From: an uncultured Eubacteriales bacterium
GTDB lineage: Bacteria > Bacillota > Clostridia > Christensenellales > Borkfalkiaceae
Length of the DNA stretch: 64,000 bases
NCBI GenBank assembly: GCA_905209085.1
Contig: CAJLRM010000011.1
Span: 1-64,000 of the forward strand
Reading direction: 5' to 3'
Shown here piece after piece: positions 45,778-54,941 of this stretch. Below the pieces are notes generated by a model, which worked only from the letters and a program-made list of their open reading frames with translations, ran no database searches and was not told where the DNA came from. Both the position numbers and the translations under genes were made by a program. Position 1 is the stretch's first letter. Every line of letters starts with the position of its first letter.

Positions 45778-47904
45778 ATGCCGAAATTGCCGCGGAAAAA
45801 GGTCCTTTTCATAACGGGCAGTCGAAAAAGCGCCGCCGTTCGGACAGGCGGCTTTGGGAAAACACCGATGAAGAAATTTTTAAGCGCCTCCGATAAGAAG
45901 AGGAACGGAAAACGATTCAATTTCCGTCCCGCTCTGTTCTCGGCGGCGTTTTTTGCGCTCGGAATCGCCTTTTCCTATTCGCATCTCTTTTTGCGGGCGT
46001 CCCCTTGGTGGCTGCTTTGCGCGGTCCCCGTCTTCTTCGTCGTCTTGCTTTCCACAAAGGACAAAGCAAAGGCGCTCGCCGCTCTGGCGCTGCTTTTTTG
46101 CTGTTTCTCCGTCGGCGCGCTGCGTTTTTCCTGTGAAATCGAGGAGTTCCGCGCCTGCAAAGTATACACGGGCGAACATACCGTGGCGGGAACGGTGACG
46201 GAAAAAAACGATTACGGCGGCTTTTCCCGCATCGTGCTTTCCGAGCTTTCCATAGACGGCGAGCGCGCGGAGGGAAAACTCGCCGCAGCCCTGGGGGGCT
46301 CTTTTTCGAAAAAAGTGGCATTGTCGGACAGAGTTCTCTTTTCGGGCACGCTGGAAACGGACGTGAGCCTGTTTGGCGATTACGGCTTTAAAAGCGACGA
46401 CGTTTCAAAGAAAATACGGTATACGGCAAACGTCGCTTCCCTGAGCGTCACGGGCAAAGAGTTCGATTTGTTCCGCGCGGCGCGTTCGCGGATGCGGCGG
46501 GTAATCTATGCGGGAATGGACGAAGAATCCGCTTCGGTCACGTACGCGCTTCTGACGGGAGATACGTCGGGGATAGAATCGGGACTGCTCGAAAACGTCC
46601 GTTTGGGCGGCGTGGCGCATATTTTCGCCGTTTCGGGGCTGCACGTCGGCGCTCTGTATTCCTTTTGCCGCCTTTTAATCGACAAGACCCGTCTGCGGGG
46701 TCTTCCCGCGCTCGTTCGTTTCTTTCTGACAGCGGCGGCGCTCGTCTTTTACGGCGGCGTGTGCGGCTTTTCCGCCTCCGTCGTCCGCGCCATGGTCATG
46801 TGCCTCGTGTTGTACGCCTCCGCTCTTCTCGGAATCAAGTCCGACCTTTTGGAAAATACGGGCGTCGCGGCGCTTTTTCTTCTCGCGCTTCATCCCGTGG
46901 CTTTGTTCGACACGGGTTTTCTTCTCTCATTCGCGGCTTGCCTTTCCATCGGATTCCTTTCCCGTTCCCTTCAAGGCGGGATCCTCGCCCTGTTCCCGCG
47001 CGGAAGACGCGTTGCGGAGGCGAATCGAAAATCAGGGAAGGAGCGTAGCAAATATACGGGGGACGCGAATGCGTTTCCATTTAAAAAAGCGGAAAAGGGA
47101 CAAGAAGGGACGGAGAACTCGGCGTGTCCCGAAGCGGTTTTTAAAGCGCCCGGCGGCTTCGGCAGGATTTCCGACGAAAAACTCGTCGGCCCGCTGACCT
47201 TTGGCGAGGCGGACAAAAAAAGCGCTTTCGATCCCGCCGCCCTTTCCGAACGCGGTTTACAGGAGCAAGGGAAAAGAGAAGATAAGATTTCCGTCCCCGA
47301 AACGGGTGCGAAGAGAATCCCGCCCGTCGGGAACGGCGTTTGCGAATTTTACATCGACGGACGGGGACTCGTCCGCAAAGTGGATAAGCCGCTCGGTTTG
47401 GGGGAGAGGGTAAAGCAAGCGGTCGCCTCCTTTCTCTCCGTTTCCTTAGCGGCGCAGATAGGAACGGCGCCCGTGTTATTGGCGTCTTTCGGCTACGTGT
47501 CCCTATGGAGCCTGCTTTTAAATTGTCTTTTCGTGCCTTTGATCGGCGCCGTTTTCGCCCTTCTGTTGGCTTTGGTGTTTTTTTCCTGTCTGCTGCCGCT
47601 TGGCGCCGCGCCCGTGCTCTTATACCTTCCCTCCGTCTTTTGGTCGGCGGCGCTGCTCGTCTTTCATGCGGCGGATTTTTCCTTTGTCCTCACGGGATTT
47701 AAGCTCGGCGCCGCGGCGATTTTGTACTATGCGATCGTCGTCCTCCTTTCGGGCAAAATAAATATCGAAAGAAAGAAAAAGAGATTTCTCTTCCTCCTGT
47801 TTTTATGCGCGTTTGTCTTTTTGGCGTCTTGGATCAACGCCGAAACGCCCGCTTTTTTATCCCACGCTTCAATTTCTTGCGTTTTTATAAAAAACGTGTT
47901 ATAA
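45778..47904 (+). CDS. comEC: ComEC/Rec2 competence membrane channel lacking the MBL domain
   Basis: DNA-uptake channel protein, up to 708 residues. An N-terminal DUF4131/OB region (~55-230) precedes the Competence domain, with the signature VAHIFAVSGLHVGALYSF and then FYGGVCGFSASVVRAMVM. The core is interrupted near 400-535 by a ~130-residue hydrophilic insert between LSFAACLSIGF and the block VSLAAQIGTAPVLL. The usual C-terminal metallo-beta-lactamase domain is missing; the protein ends soon after the last membrane segment. The start is uncertain: ATG 45778 or ATG 45868, neither with a strong ribosome site. holA follows, as in B. subtilis. Confidence 0.85.
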   Translation: MPKLPRKKVLFITGSRKSAAVRTGGFGKTPMKKFLSASDKKRNGKRFNFRPALFSAAFFALGIAFSYSHLFLRASPWWLLCAVPVFFVVLLSTKDKAKALAALALLFCCFSVGALRFSCEIEEFRACKVYTGEHTVAGTVTEKNDYGGFSRIVLSELSIDGERAEGKLAAALGGSFSKKVALSDRVLFSGTLETDVSLFGDYGFKSDDVSKKIRYTANVASLSVTGKEFDLFRAARSRMRRVIYAGMDEESASVTYALLTGDTSGIESGLLENVRLGGVAHIFAVSGLHVGALYSFCRLLIDKTRLRGLPALVRFFLTAAALVFYGGVCGFSASVVRAMVMCLVLYASALLGIKSDLLENTGVAALFLLALHPVALFDTGFLLSFAACLSIGFLSRSLQGGILALFPRGRRVAEANRKSGKERSKYTGDANAFPFKKAEKGQEGTENSACPEAVFKAPGGFGRISDEKLVGPLTFGEADKKSAFDPAALSERGLQEQGKREDKISVPETGAKRIPPVGNGVCEFYIDGRGLVRKVDKPLGLGERVKQAVASFLSVSLAAQIGTAPVLLASFGYVSLWSLLLNCLFVPLIGAVFALLLALVFFSCLLPLGAAPVLLYLPSVFWSAALLVFHAADFSFVLTGFKLGAAAILYYAIVVLLSGKINIERKKKRFLFLLFLCAFVFLASWINAETPAFLSHASISCVFIKNVL

Positions 47905-47905
47905 T
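47877..47905 (+). promoter_or_regulatory. Promoter of holA overlapping the comEC stop
   Basis: -35 TTGCGT at 47877-47882, 17-bp spacer, -10 TATAAT at 47900-47905 with extended bases TGT. The -10 element overlaps the comEC stop codon (47902-47904). Confidence 0.75.
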
Positions 47906-48021
47906 AGAAAAGAAATTAGTGGAAACGCGGAGCATTTCTCTGCCTTTTCGCATAGTATTTTTCGAGGCCCGCCGACGGGATAGGACGTTAGGGACGAGCA
48001 AAAAAGAGGAGGGGCACGGCA

Positions 48022-49020
48022 ATGAAATATGTCGATTTTAAAAAATTTACGGACGAAAACGGCGCTCTTCCCATTTATCTTTTCGAAGGCGAGGAAACTT
48101 ATTTCCGGGAACGCGGCGCGGCGCTCCTTCTGGATCGTTTTTTAAAGGAACCGACGCTGGATTACACGGCGTTTGACGGCGCTGCGCTCAAAGGCGACAA
48201 ACTGAAAGCGCTCGCGGACGCCGTCAGCTGTTTTCCCTTTTTAAGCGAAAAGCGCTTTGTCAAAATCAGCGAATTTTATCCGACGGAAAAGGAATACGAC
48301 TTCTATTTGAAGGGAATCTTTGAAAATCCGCCGCGGGACAGCGTTCTTCTCATCGTCAATTCGGGCAAGGGCAAAACGGGCTCGGCGCCCCTTGCAAAAA
48401 AGCCCAACGTCACGCATATCGACTGCGGAAGATCGGACGAGGAAACGATAAAAAAATGGATCTACGTCACCTGTAAGCGTTCGGGCGTGTATGCGGACGG
48501 TACTACCTGCGGCAAAATCGGGGCATACTGTATCTACGATATGTCCCGCATTTCCAAGGAAACGGAAAAGCTCCTTCTCTATTGCAAGGCGAAGGGGGCG
48601 GATCGACTGACGGATCAGATCGTCGACGAGGTGGTATATCCCGATTCGGAATATAAAATTTACGAATTGGCAAACGCGCTTTCGCGCAAAAATTATTCGG
48701 CGTACACCCATATTCTCAAAGAGCTTTCCTCCAAAGGCTTCGACGAAATTTCCCTTCTCAATTCCCTCTGTTATTACTTCAAAGGTCTTTACGAGGTGTC
48801 CCTGATGAGGGGGAGCGACAGGGAGATCGCCGCCGCATTGGGCGTCAAGGAGTACGCGGCGCGGAAAAATCGGGAACAGGCGCTGAAATTCCCCAAAGGG
48901 GAGCTTTTCAAATGCTACGAAAACGTCTATGACGCCATCAGCGGCATCAAGTGCGGGGAACTCACCCCGCCTTCCGCGCTCAAATGGGTGACGGCGCGCC
49001 TGTTTTTCGGCGCCGCATGA
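48022..49020 (+). CDS. holA: DNA polymerase III subunit delta
   Basis: Clamp-loader delta subunit, 332 residues, AAA+-like fold without an active ATP site. The N-terminal IYLFEGEETYFRERGAALLL and the later LYEVSLMRGSDREIAAALGV match the family. GAGGAGG precedes the ATG. It is next to comEC as in Bacillota. Confidence 0.9.
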   Translation: MKYVDFKKFTDENGALPIYLFEGEETYFRERGAALLLDRFLKEPTLDYTAFDGAALKGDKLKALADAVSCFPFLSEKRFVKISEFYPTEKEYDFYLKGIFENPPRDSVLLIVNSGKGKTGSAPLAKKPNVTHIDCGRSDEETIKKWIYVTCKRSGVYADGTTCGKIGAYCIYDMSRISKETEKLLLYCKAKGADRLTDQIVDEVVYPDSEYKIYELANALSRKNYSAYTHILKELSSKGFDEISLLNSLCYYFKGLYEVSLMRGSDREIAAALGVKEYAARKNREQALKFPKGELFKCYENVYDAISGIKCGELTPPSALKWVTARLFFGAA

Positions 49021-49227
49021 CGCCCGACGGCATAGGGCGCGGATGTTTCAAAAGCGGGTGAAAATCTCTCGATAAGCAACGTTTTTGGGAAAACGGGATG
49101 AAAAAAACGTAAAATCCCGAAAAGATCCTTTGAAACGCTTTCTTTTTCGGCAGAGATTTTATATAATATACTCATTCATAGCGAATGCTTTTCAGACATT
49201 CGGACGATTATTACGGGGAGGCAGGGT

Positions 49228-50100
49228 ATGAAAACATACGCCTTGGCGGCTTCCGTGTTCATAGAAAAATTGACGGAGTTCGGCGACGGACTCATCGGAT
49301 TCTTCACAAAGTTCACGGCAACATACGCGGTAGAAATCTTTTTGTTTTTTCTGCTCGTCTATTACGTATCCAAAGTCCTTAGGGACAACGACGCCACCAA
49401 ACTCATGTTCCTTTATTGGGCATTGCTCATAGTGATGGGAATCGTGCGGTTTTCCATCGAGCTGGTGGATCGGCAGTTCTATCTCTACTTCGTCATTCTG
49501 CTTTCCATGTTCATGCTCATCCTGTTCAACGTGGAGGTGAAAAAGAGCCTTTGGGACGTCCACGGTCCGCGCAAGGAAAAGATAGAAAAAATCGTCGGCG
49601 GAACGGAAGCAAGGACGCCCATGGACGTCGAACACTGCATTTCCGACATCATCAAGGCGCTTCAAAATATGTCCAAAAATAACGTCGGCGCGCTCATCGT
49701 GCTCTCGAAGGGAAATATGCCCAAACAGGTGCTGCAAAGCGGAGTAAGGCTGGATGCGGAAATCTCTACGCAGCTCATCGAAGGGATCTTCTTTCCCAAA
49801 GCTCCCCTGCACGACGGCGCCATGATCATTCGCGGGCATAAAATTCAGGCGGCGGGCTGTTTCCTGCCGCTGACTCAGAAAACGAGCTATCCCAAGGAGT
49901 TCGGTACCCGTCACCGCGCGGGAATCGGCATCACGGAAGTGGCGAACGTCGTTTCGCTGGTGGTTTCGGAGGAAACGGGCATCATTTCCGTCATCAAGCA
50001 GGGAAACGTGCAGAGATATGCGGATTACGACATCTTGAAGAACGCTCTGCGCGACTATTATTGGCAGGAATTGCCCCTGTCCGACAAGAAACCCAAATAA
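49228..50100 (+). CDS. cdaA: Diadenylate cyclase CdaA
   Basis: Makes the second messenger cyclic-di-AMP, which controls potassium and cell-wall balance. Three membrane helices (~30-100) precede the DAC domain (~105-270) with the catalytic LHDGAMII and RHRAGIGITE motifs. 290 residues, typical. CGGGGAGG precedes the ATG. The leader has a TATAAT at 49162-49167 without a clear -35, and a small hairpin (CGAATG 49182-49187 / CATTCG 49197-49202). Its usual partner CdaR is represented only by a 35-codon frame directly downstream. Confidence 0.95.
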   Translation: MKTYALAASVFIEKLTEFGDGLIGFFTKFTATYAVEIFLFFLLVYYVSKVLRDNDATKLMFLYWALLIVMGIVRFSIELVDRQFYLYFVILLSMFMLILFNVEVKKSLWDVHGPRKEKIEKIVGGTEARTPMDVEHCISDIIKALQNMSKNNVGALIVLSKGNMPKQVLQSGVRLDAEISTQLIEGIFFPKAPLHDGAMIIRGHKIQAAGCFLPLTQKTSYPKEFGTRHRAGIGITEVANVVSLVVSEETGIISVIKQGNVQRYADYDILKNALRDYYWQELPLSDKKPK

Positions 50101-50112
50101 GGAGGCGCGCGG

Positions 50113-50220
50113 ATGAATAAGTTTGGCAAATTCATGAAGGCGGTATTCGTCAATAAATTATGGATAAAGATCATTTGCGCGGCGCTTGCCCTGCTGGTAG
50201 TGGTCTTTTTGAATATTTAA
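50113..50220 (+). CDS. 35-residue membrane peptide at the cdaR position (CdaR anchor only)
   Basis: ATG 50113 to TAA 50218-50220, with AAGGAGG directly upstream, 12 bp after the cdaA stop. The peptide has a basic start, then a single hydrophobic helix (about residues 13-35; VNKLWIKIICAALALLVV), which matches the N-terminal anchor of CdaR/YbbR. No YbbR repeat domain follows: the next 560 bp have no matching frame. The strong ribosome site and clean stop argue for a translated peptide, though a truncated pseudogene is possible. Confidence 0.7.
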   Translation: MNKFGKFMKAVFVNKLWIKIICAALALLVVVFLNI

Positions 50221-50784
50221 AGCAGGTTCCTTCCCTGCGGAAAATCATGGCTTTGAGAGAGCGGGAATTTCGCACCGATCCTGTACGGCGCGGCCTCTGT
50301 TTGACGATCAAAGATTGTTTTTGGCAAGCGTTCCACGGGATTTTCCGAAAGTCCCTTTTTCTCAAAACTGCTTCCTTGCCGATAGGATAGGACGGACCGA
50401 GAAAGTGAGGGACAAAGGAGCAGCGCTTTGAACGCTCCGCGGATCTAAGCTACAAGGGATAGGTGTCTGAGGTCTGTTTTTTCGGGAGTGCGCGTTGCCG
50501 CCGTAAAGTTTTTATGGCGCCTTACCGCTCTTCGGTGAACCGCGTGGGCGGTATTTTCCAAAATCGCGCTTTGTCTTACGAAAAGAGCGCCTTCCGATTT
50601 TTTAAATTCCCGTCGGCGGACATACGTCCCTTTTGGGAGGGAAAAGATAAAGATTAAGGCGGAACGGGCGGCGCCCGCACAGGCGGGGCGCGCGCGGGCA
50701 TATAGATATAATGAGGCGGAAAAAGAGAGAAATCCGAAATCACTCGCGGAGAGCGCAAAGCGCGCCTTCGGAAGAGAGGTCTTT
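50221..50784. other. Intergenic region after the CdaR-like peptide
   Basis: No supported gene. A short inverted repeat (GCAGG/CCTGC, 50222-50239) lies just past the peptide stop. TATAAT at 50707-50712 has no matching -35. No YbbR-like coding trace was recognised in any frame. Confidence 0.5.
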
Positions 50785-52101
50785 ATGGACAGTAAGGTAT
50801 GTAAATTCGGCGGCACGTCTATGGCGGACGGAAATATTATCCGCGCGGCGGCAAAGATCGTCGAAGCGGACGCCGAGCGCCGCTATGTGGTAGTTTCCGC
50901 GCCCGGAAAACGCTTTGGCGGCGACGTCAAAGTCACCGATCTCCTGTATAAATGCTATGAAGCCGCCCGCTCAGGGAAAGGATTTGAAACGGAATTTTCC
51001 AAGATCCGCACCCGCTTCGAAGGGATTGAAAAAGAAATCGGGCGGGAGGTAGGCATCAAAGACTCCCTCGACGAAATAGAACGCGAGATCCTCGCGGGCG
51101 CGGGAGAGGACTATTGCGCCTCGCGCGGGGAATACCTCGCCGCGCGCGTGATGGCGGCGGTGCTCGGCGTTCCGTTCGTGGACGCCAAGGACATCGTGCT
51201 CTTTAACGCGGACGGCAGTCTTGATGAAGCGACGTATCCGCTGGCGGCGTCCGTGTTGAAAAAATACCCCCGCGCGGTGATCCCCGGCTTTTACGGCAGG
51301 GGCGCGGATGGAAAGATCAAGACTTTTTCCCGAGGCGGCAGCGACATTTCCGGCGCGGTGATCGCGCGCGCGGTCAAAGCCTCCCTGTACGAAAATTGGA
51401 CGGACGTCAGCGGCTTTTTCGCCTGCGATCCCAAGATCGTCGCCTCCCCGAAATGTATCCGCGAGCTTTCCTATCAGGAACTTCGGGAACTCTCGTATAT
51501 GGGCGCTAACGTGCTGCACAGCGAGTCGATTTTTCCCGTCAAAAGCGCGGGGATTCCCATCCGTATCCGCAACACTTTCCGTCCCGAGGACGAGGGCACG
51601 CTGATCGTGGCGTCCGCCGTTCGCGGCAAAGGAGAGGGCGTAGTGACGGGAATTGCGGGAAAGAAGGACTTTACCGTCATTCTTCTCGAAAAATCGATGA
51701 TGAACGCGGAGGTGGGGTTCGCCGCGAAAGTGCTGGAAGTTTTGAGCCGTCACGGCATTTCCTTCGAGCATCTTCCCTCGGGCATCGATACCATGTCCGT
51801 AGTCATCGACAATCGCTACCTGGAAGGCGGAATACTGGAAGACGTGCTCTGCAAAATTAAGGAGGCGGTGCGCCCCGACGCCGTCCGCACGCACGAAAAT
51901 ATCGCCCTCGTCGCCACCGTGGGACATGGCATGGCGAGAAGCGTAGGTACGTCTGCGCGCCTTTTCAAGGCGCTTTCCGAGGCGGGAATCAACGTCATCA
52001 TGATAGACCAAGGATCCAGCGAGCTGAACATTATCGTCGGCGTGGACAACGAAGACTGCGCGGCTTGCATCCGTGCGATCTACCGCGAATTTTTTACATA
52101 A
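50785..52101 (+). CDS. Aspartate kinase
   Basis: Phosphorylates aspartate at the head of the lysine, threonine and methionine pathways. 438 residues. The kinase domain begins VCKFGGTSMADG, with VSAPGKR and FSRGGSDISGAVIA. Two ACT domains form the C-terminal ~150 residues (VTGIAGKKDFTVILLEKS; VATVGHGMARSVG). This is the monofunctional, ACT-regulated type; no homoserine dehydrogenase is fused. Confidence 0.93.
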   Translation: MDSKVCKFGGTSMADGNIIRAAAKIVEADAERRYVVVSAPGKRFGGDVKVTDLLYKCYEAARSGKGFETEFSKIRTRFEGIEKEIGREVGIKDSLDEIEREILAGAGEDYCASRGEYLAARVMAAVLGVPFVDAKDIVLFNADGSLDEATYPLAASVLKKYPRAVIPGFYGRGADGKIKTFSRGGSDISGAVIARAVKASLYENWTDVSGFFACDPKIVASPKCIRELSYQELRELSYMGANVLHSESIFPVKSAGIPIRIRNTFRPEDEGTLIVASAVRGKGEGVVTGIAGKKDFTVILLEKSMMNAEVGFAAKVLEVLSRHGISFEHLPSGIDTMSVVIDNRYLEGGILEDVLCKIKEAVRPDAVRTHENIALVATVGHGMARSVGTSARLFKALSEAGINVIMIDQGSSELNIIVGVDNEDCAACIRAIYREFFT

Positions 52102-52575
52102 GCCGAAACCGCGGCGAAATAAGCCCGGCGGCTTTTGGACGGATTGAAAGAGTCCTGCCGTCCTCTGCGGCGGGGCTTAGGATCCTCTCTTGCCGGAAAA
52201 AAGACGAGTCCGTTTTGCTCTCGTGCGTCCGATTCCGACAGGGAGTGGAAACATCCGCGCTTTTCCACGAGCGAGCCGCCGCAAACGGGACGTTTTGCCG
52301 CGCGCGGCAGAGGCTGTGCCGTGTGTCCGACAGGGAAAAGCGAAGCACGCTTTGCGAAGGGAAATTTCGCGCGGCGATCAATATAAAAAATCGAGCCTAT
52401 CCAAATATATGGGAATATTAGGAGGACAGGCTCTAAGGAGAAGCTGTTTTCAGCGGGACGAAAAGGAGAAGAAGCTCGCGGGAGTCGGACAAGCCCCCGC
52501 GGGCGTCGGCTGTTCCTTCACGGAAAAAAAAGGCGAAAAAACGCCCGTATTCCTCCGCGGTCCCCGATTTATTCT
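52102..52575. other. Intergenic region with a long imperfect inverted repeat
   Basis: No supported gene. Near its right part, 52393-52402 pairs with 52424-52433 (9 of 10) and the inner bases extend the pairing. No promoter pair was identified before the LtaS-like gene. Confidence 0.5.
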
Positions 52576-54906
52576 ATGGGAAAATTATTAAGAAAAAAAT
52601 TGTATTTTGCCCTGATCTACGCGATGACGGCTGTCCTGGTGGAAATTATCTCGTTCAGCGTTATGGGCTTCGGCGTATTTCCTAGTTTTTGGGGAATTGA
52701 CATCGCCTTTATTTTAGGCTTTGCGGTGTTGATATTCATCATTCCGTCCTCCGTCGCGTCTATTGTTTTCAACGGCGTCGTTCTCTTTTTTCAGGTGGCG
52801 GTGGTGTTTATCAACGAAGCGTTGTATAGTATGAGCGGCATGGTGTTCAGCCTCGACATGATCAATCTCGTCAAGGAAGTGGGAGGCGTATTTTCCGCCG
52901 ATTTCGTCAATTGGTGGCTGTTTGCGGGCATGATATTGCTGTACGCGGCGGAAATGGCGGCGCTGATTCTACTCCATAAAAATATCAGGACGGAGCGCGC
53001 CCACTTTACGCGCAACGCGGTCATCGTGCTCCTGGTGTGCTGCATCATCGGCGAAAACGCTTCCATGATTCTCTATCAGGCCACCATCAGTACCTTCCAA
53101 AGCACTACCGTTTCGGACGAACTCGCCGATTATAACGACGATAAGCTCTTATATACCACGCAGTTTATTCCCGCAAAGGCGCTCAAAAAATTCGGCTCTT
53201 TCGGCTTCTATTTTATGAATTTTTCCAATACGCTCGGCTCGCTCATCGGCGGCTCTAACGGCGGCCGCCAGGAGCTTTCCGCCTTGGATAACTATTTTTC
53301 GCAAGGGGAAATGAGCGAATCGGCGTACGGGGAAAATATCTATACGGGCGCGCTCAACGGTAAAAATATCGTACTCATCGTCATCGAATCGGGCGAATGG
53401 TACGGCATCAATCGGGAATATACGCCCACGCTGTACGCCATGGCGTCGGGGGGGATTTCCTTCACCGAATATTATGCGCGGGATAAGACCAACGTTTCGG
53501 AGGCGATGTCCATTCTCGGCAGTTATCCCAAAAACAGCGATCCCTCCACGAAACTGAAAAACGCGCAGCTTTCGTTTACGCTGCCCAATCTGCTCCGGGA
53601 AAACAATTACACGACGAATTATTTTCATGCCAATAATAAGAGCTTTTATAATCGGGACGTAACGCATGGCGGGGGCAAGGCATACGGCTTCGATACGTCG
53701 CATTTTCTGGACGATATGCCCGTGCTGGACGGCTGCGACGAGGAGGGCAACATCGTCAAAAAGAGTTTTTACGACTTCGATCGGGATTCCCTCGTCACCA
53801 AAAATTATTTTTCCGAATATTCCTATAAGCAGGCGGGGGATACCGCGTTCTTTACTCAGCAGATGACGCTTTCCTCACACGGCACCAAGAAAGAGGACAT
53901 TCTCGATATCGGCGATTATCCCTTCAACGACGAGCGCTATTACGATTCGGACATGACGCAGGAGGAGCGGGAGGCGGAGCAGAAAAAGCTGAAAGAAGCA
54001 TTTGCCAAAGACGCGTCCATCAAGGGCTTCGAGAAATATTACGAAATCATCGACGGGTATGCGGAAACCTTTATCGGGGATAAGGGCGTCCGCCTCGATA
54101 CCGATCCCGACACCGCGATCTATTCCCCCTCCAAATTAGAGGAGATCTATTTCCGCTATAAGCGGTATCAGGCGGCGCTGATGGATTTGGACGAAGCGGT
54201 CAATTCCTTGGTGTACGATTTGCAGCGCACGGGACAACTGGACGACACCGCATTCGTGTTCTATGCCGACCATTCGGCGTACTACAACAATCAGAATTAC
54301 TATTTAAAAGGCGTGACGGAGGGCGAAACATGGAATACTGCGCTCTACAATATTCCCTGCTTTATTTGGTACGGCGGCAGCATGGACTGCGATCTCGCGC
54401 TGGATAAAGAATTTTACGAGGGCTATCACAGTTTGACTTTCCGGGCGAGCAAGGACAAAAGCAGTGCGCTCCAAGGCGGCGTCATCGTGGATAAATTCGC
54501 CTGTTCGTTCGATATTCTGCCGACGATACTGCAACTGACGGGATATAATTACAATCTCAATCTGTATCAGGGCGTCAGTATGTTCTCGGATAGAACGAGC
54601 GTGTTCGTTTCTCAGGAATCAAATACGCCGTTCACGAATACTATGTATTTCGACGGCATTACGGTCTTTGTCGAAGAAGACGACGGCAGCTGGACGCAGT
54701 ACGACTATGAAGGAACGCTGTATACGGACGAAGGCTTTTCGGACGAGGTAAAGGCGTTTTTAAAGGCGAGCCTTAAATATTACGAAAAGCAGCAGATGCT
54801 GGAAGAAATGTATAAACTTGATTATTTTTCTCGCCGCCCGATTTTCGGCAGCGTGGCAAAGGACGGGGCGATTTTCCATTATGTGCAGAGGGCAGACGAA
54901 AAATGA
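52576..54906 (+). CDS. LtaS-like phosphoglycerol transferase (lipoteichoic acid synthase family)
   Basis: Membrane-anchored sulfatase-fold enzyme, 776 residues. Five membrane helices (about 1-170) precede an extracellular alkaline-phosphatase-like domain. The catalytic Thr lies in DKTNVSEAMS near residue 304; metal ligands include the Glu in LIVIESGEW and the Asp-His in VFYADHSAYYN near 565. It should polymerise or transfer phosphoglycerol onto a glycolipid at the cell surface. The region between about 440 and 540 is an acidic insert. No clear ribosome-binding site precedes the ATG. Confidence 0.88.
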   Translation: MGKLLRKKLYFALIYAMTAVLVEIISFSVMGFGVFPSFWGIDIAFILGFAVLIFIIPSSVASIVFNGVVLFFQVAVVFINEALYSMSGMVFSLDMINLVKEVGGVFSADFVNWWLFAGMILLYAAEMAALILLHKNIRTERAHFTRNAVIVLLVCCIIGENASMILYQATISTFQSTTVSDELADYNDDKLLYTTQFIPAKALKKFGSFGFYFMNFSNTLGSLIGGSNGGRQELSALDNYFSQGEMSESAYGENIYTGALNGKNIVLIVIESGEWYGINREYTPTLYAMASGGISFTEYYARDKTNVSEAMSILGSYPKNSDPSTKLKNAQLSFTLPNLLRENNYTTNYFHANNKSFYNRDVTHGGGKAYGFDTSHFLDDMPVLDGCDEEGNIVKKSFYDFDRDSLVTKNYFSEYSYKQAGDTAFFTQQMTLSSHGTKKEDILDIGDYPFNDERYYDSDMTQEEREAEQKKLKEAFAKDASIKGFEKYYEIIDGYAETFIGDKGVRLDTDPDTAIYSPSKLEEIYFRYKRYQAALMDLDEAVNSLVYDLQRTGQLDDTAFVFYADHSAYYNNQNYYLKGVTEGETWNTALYNIPCFIWYGGSMDCDLALDKEFYEGYHSLTFRASKDKSSALQGGVIVDKFACSFDILPTILQLTGYNYNLNLYQGVSMFSDRTSVFVSQESNTPFTNTMYFDGITVFVEEDDGSWTQYDYEGTLYTDEGFSDEVKAFLKASLKYYEKQQMLEEMYKLDYFSRRPIFGSVAKDGAIFHYVQRADEK

Positions 54907-54920
54907 CGTTTTTGACGATT

Positions 54921-54941
54921 CGGACGGTTTTTAGCCGTCCG
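54921..54941 (+). terminator. Weak terminator hairpin after the LtaS-like gene
   Basis: CGGACGG (54921-54927) pairs with CCGTCCG (54935-54941) around TTTTTAG, 15 bp after the stop. The downstream T content is modest, so efficiency is uncertain. Confidence 0.55.
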
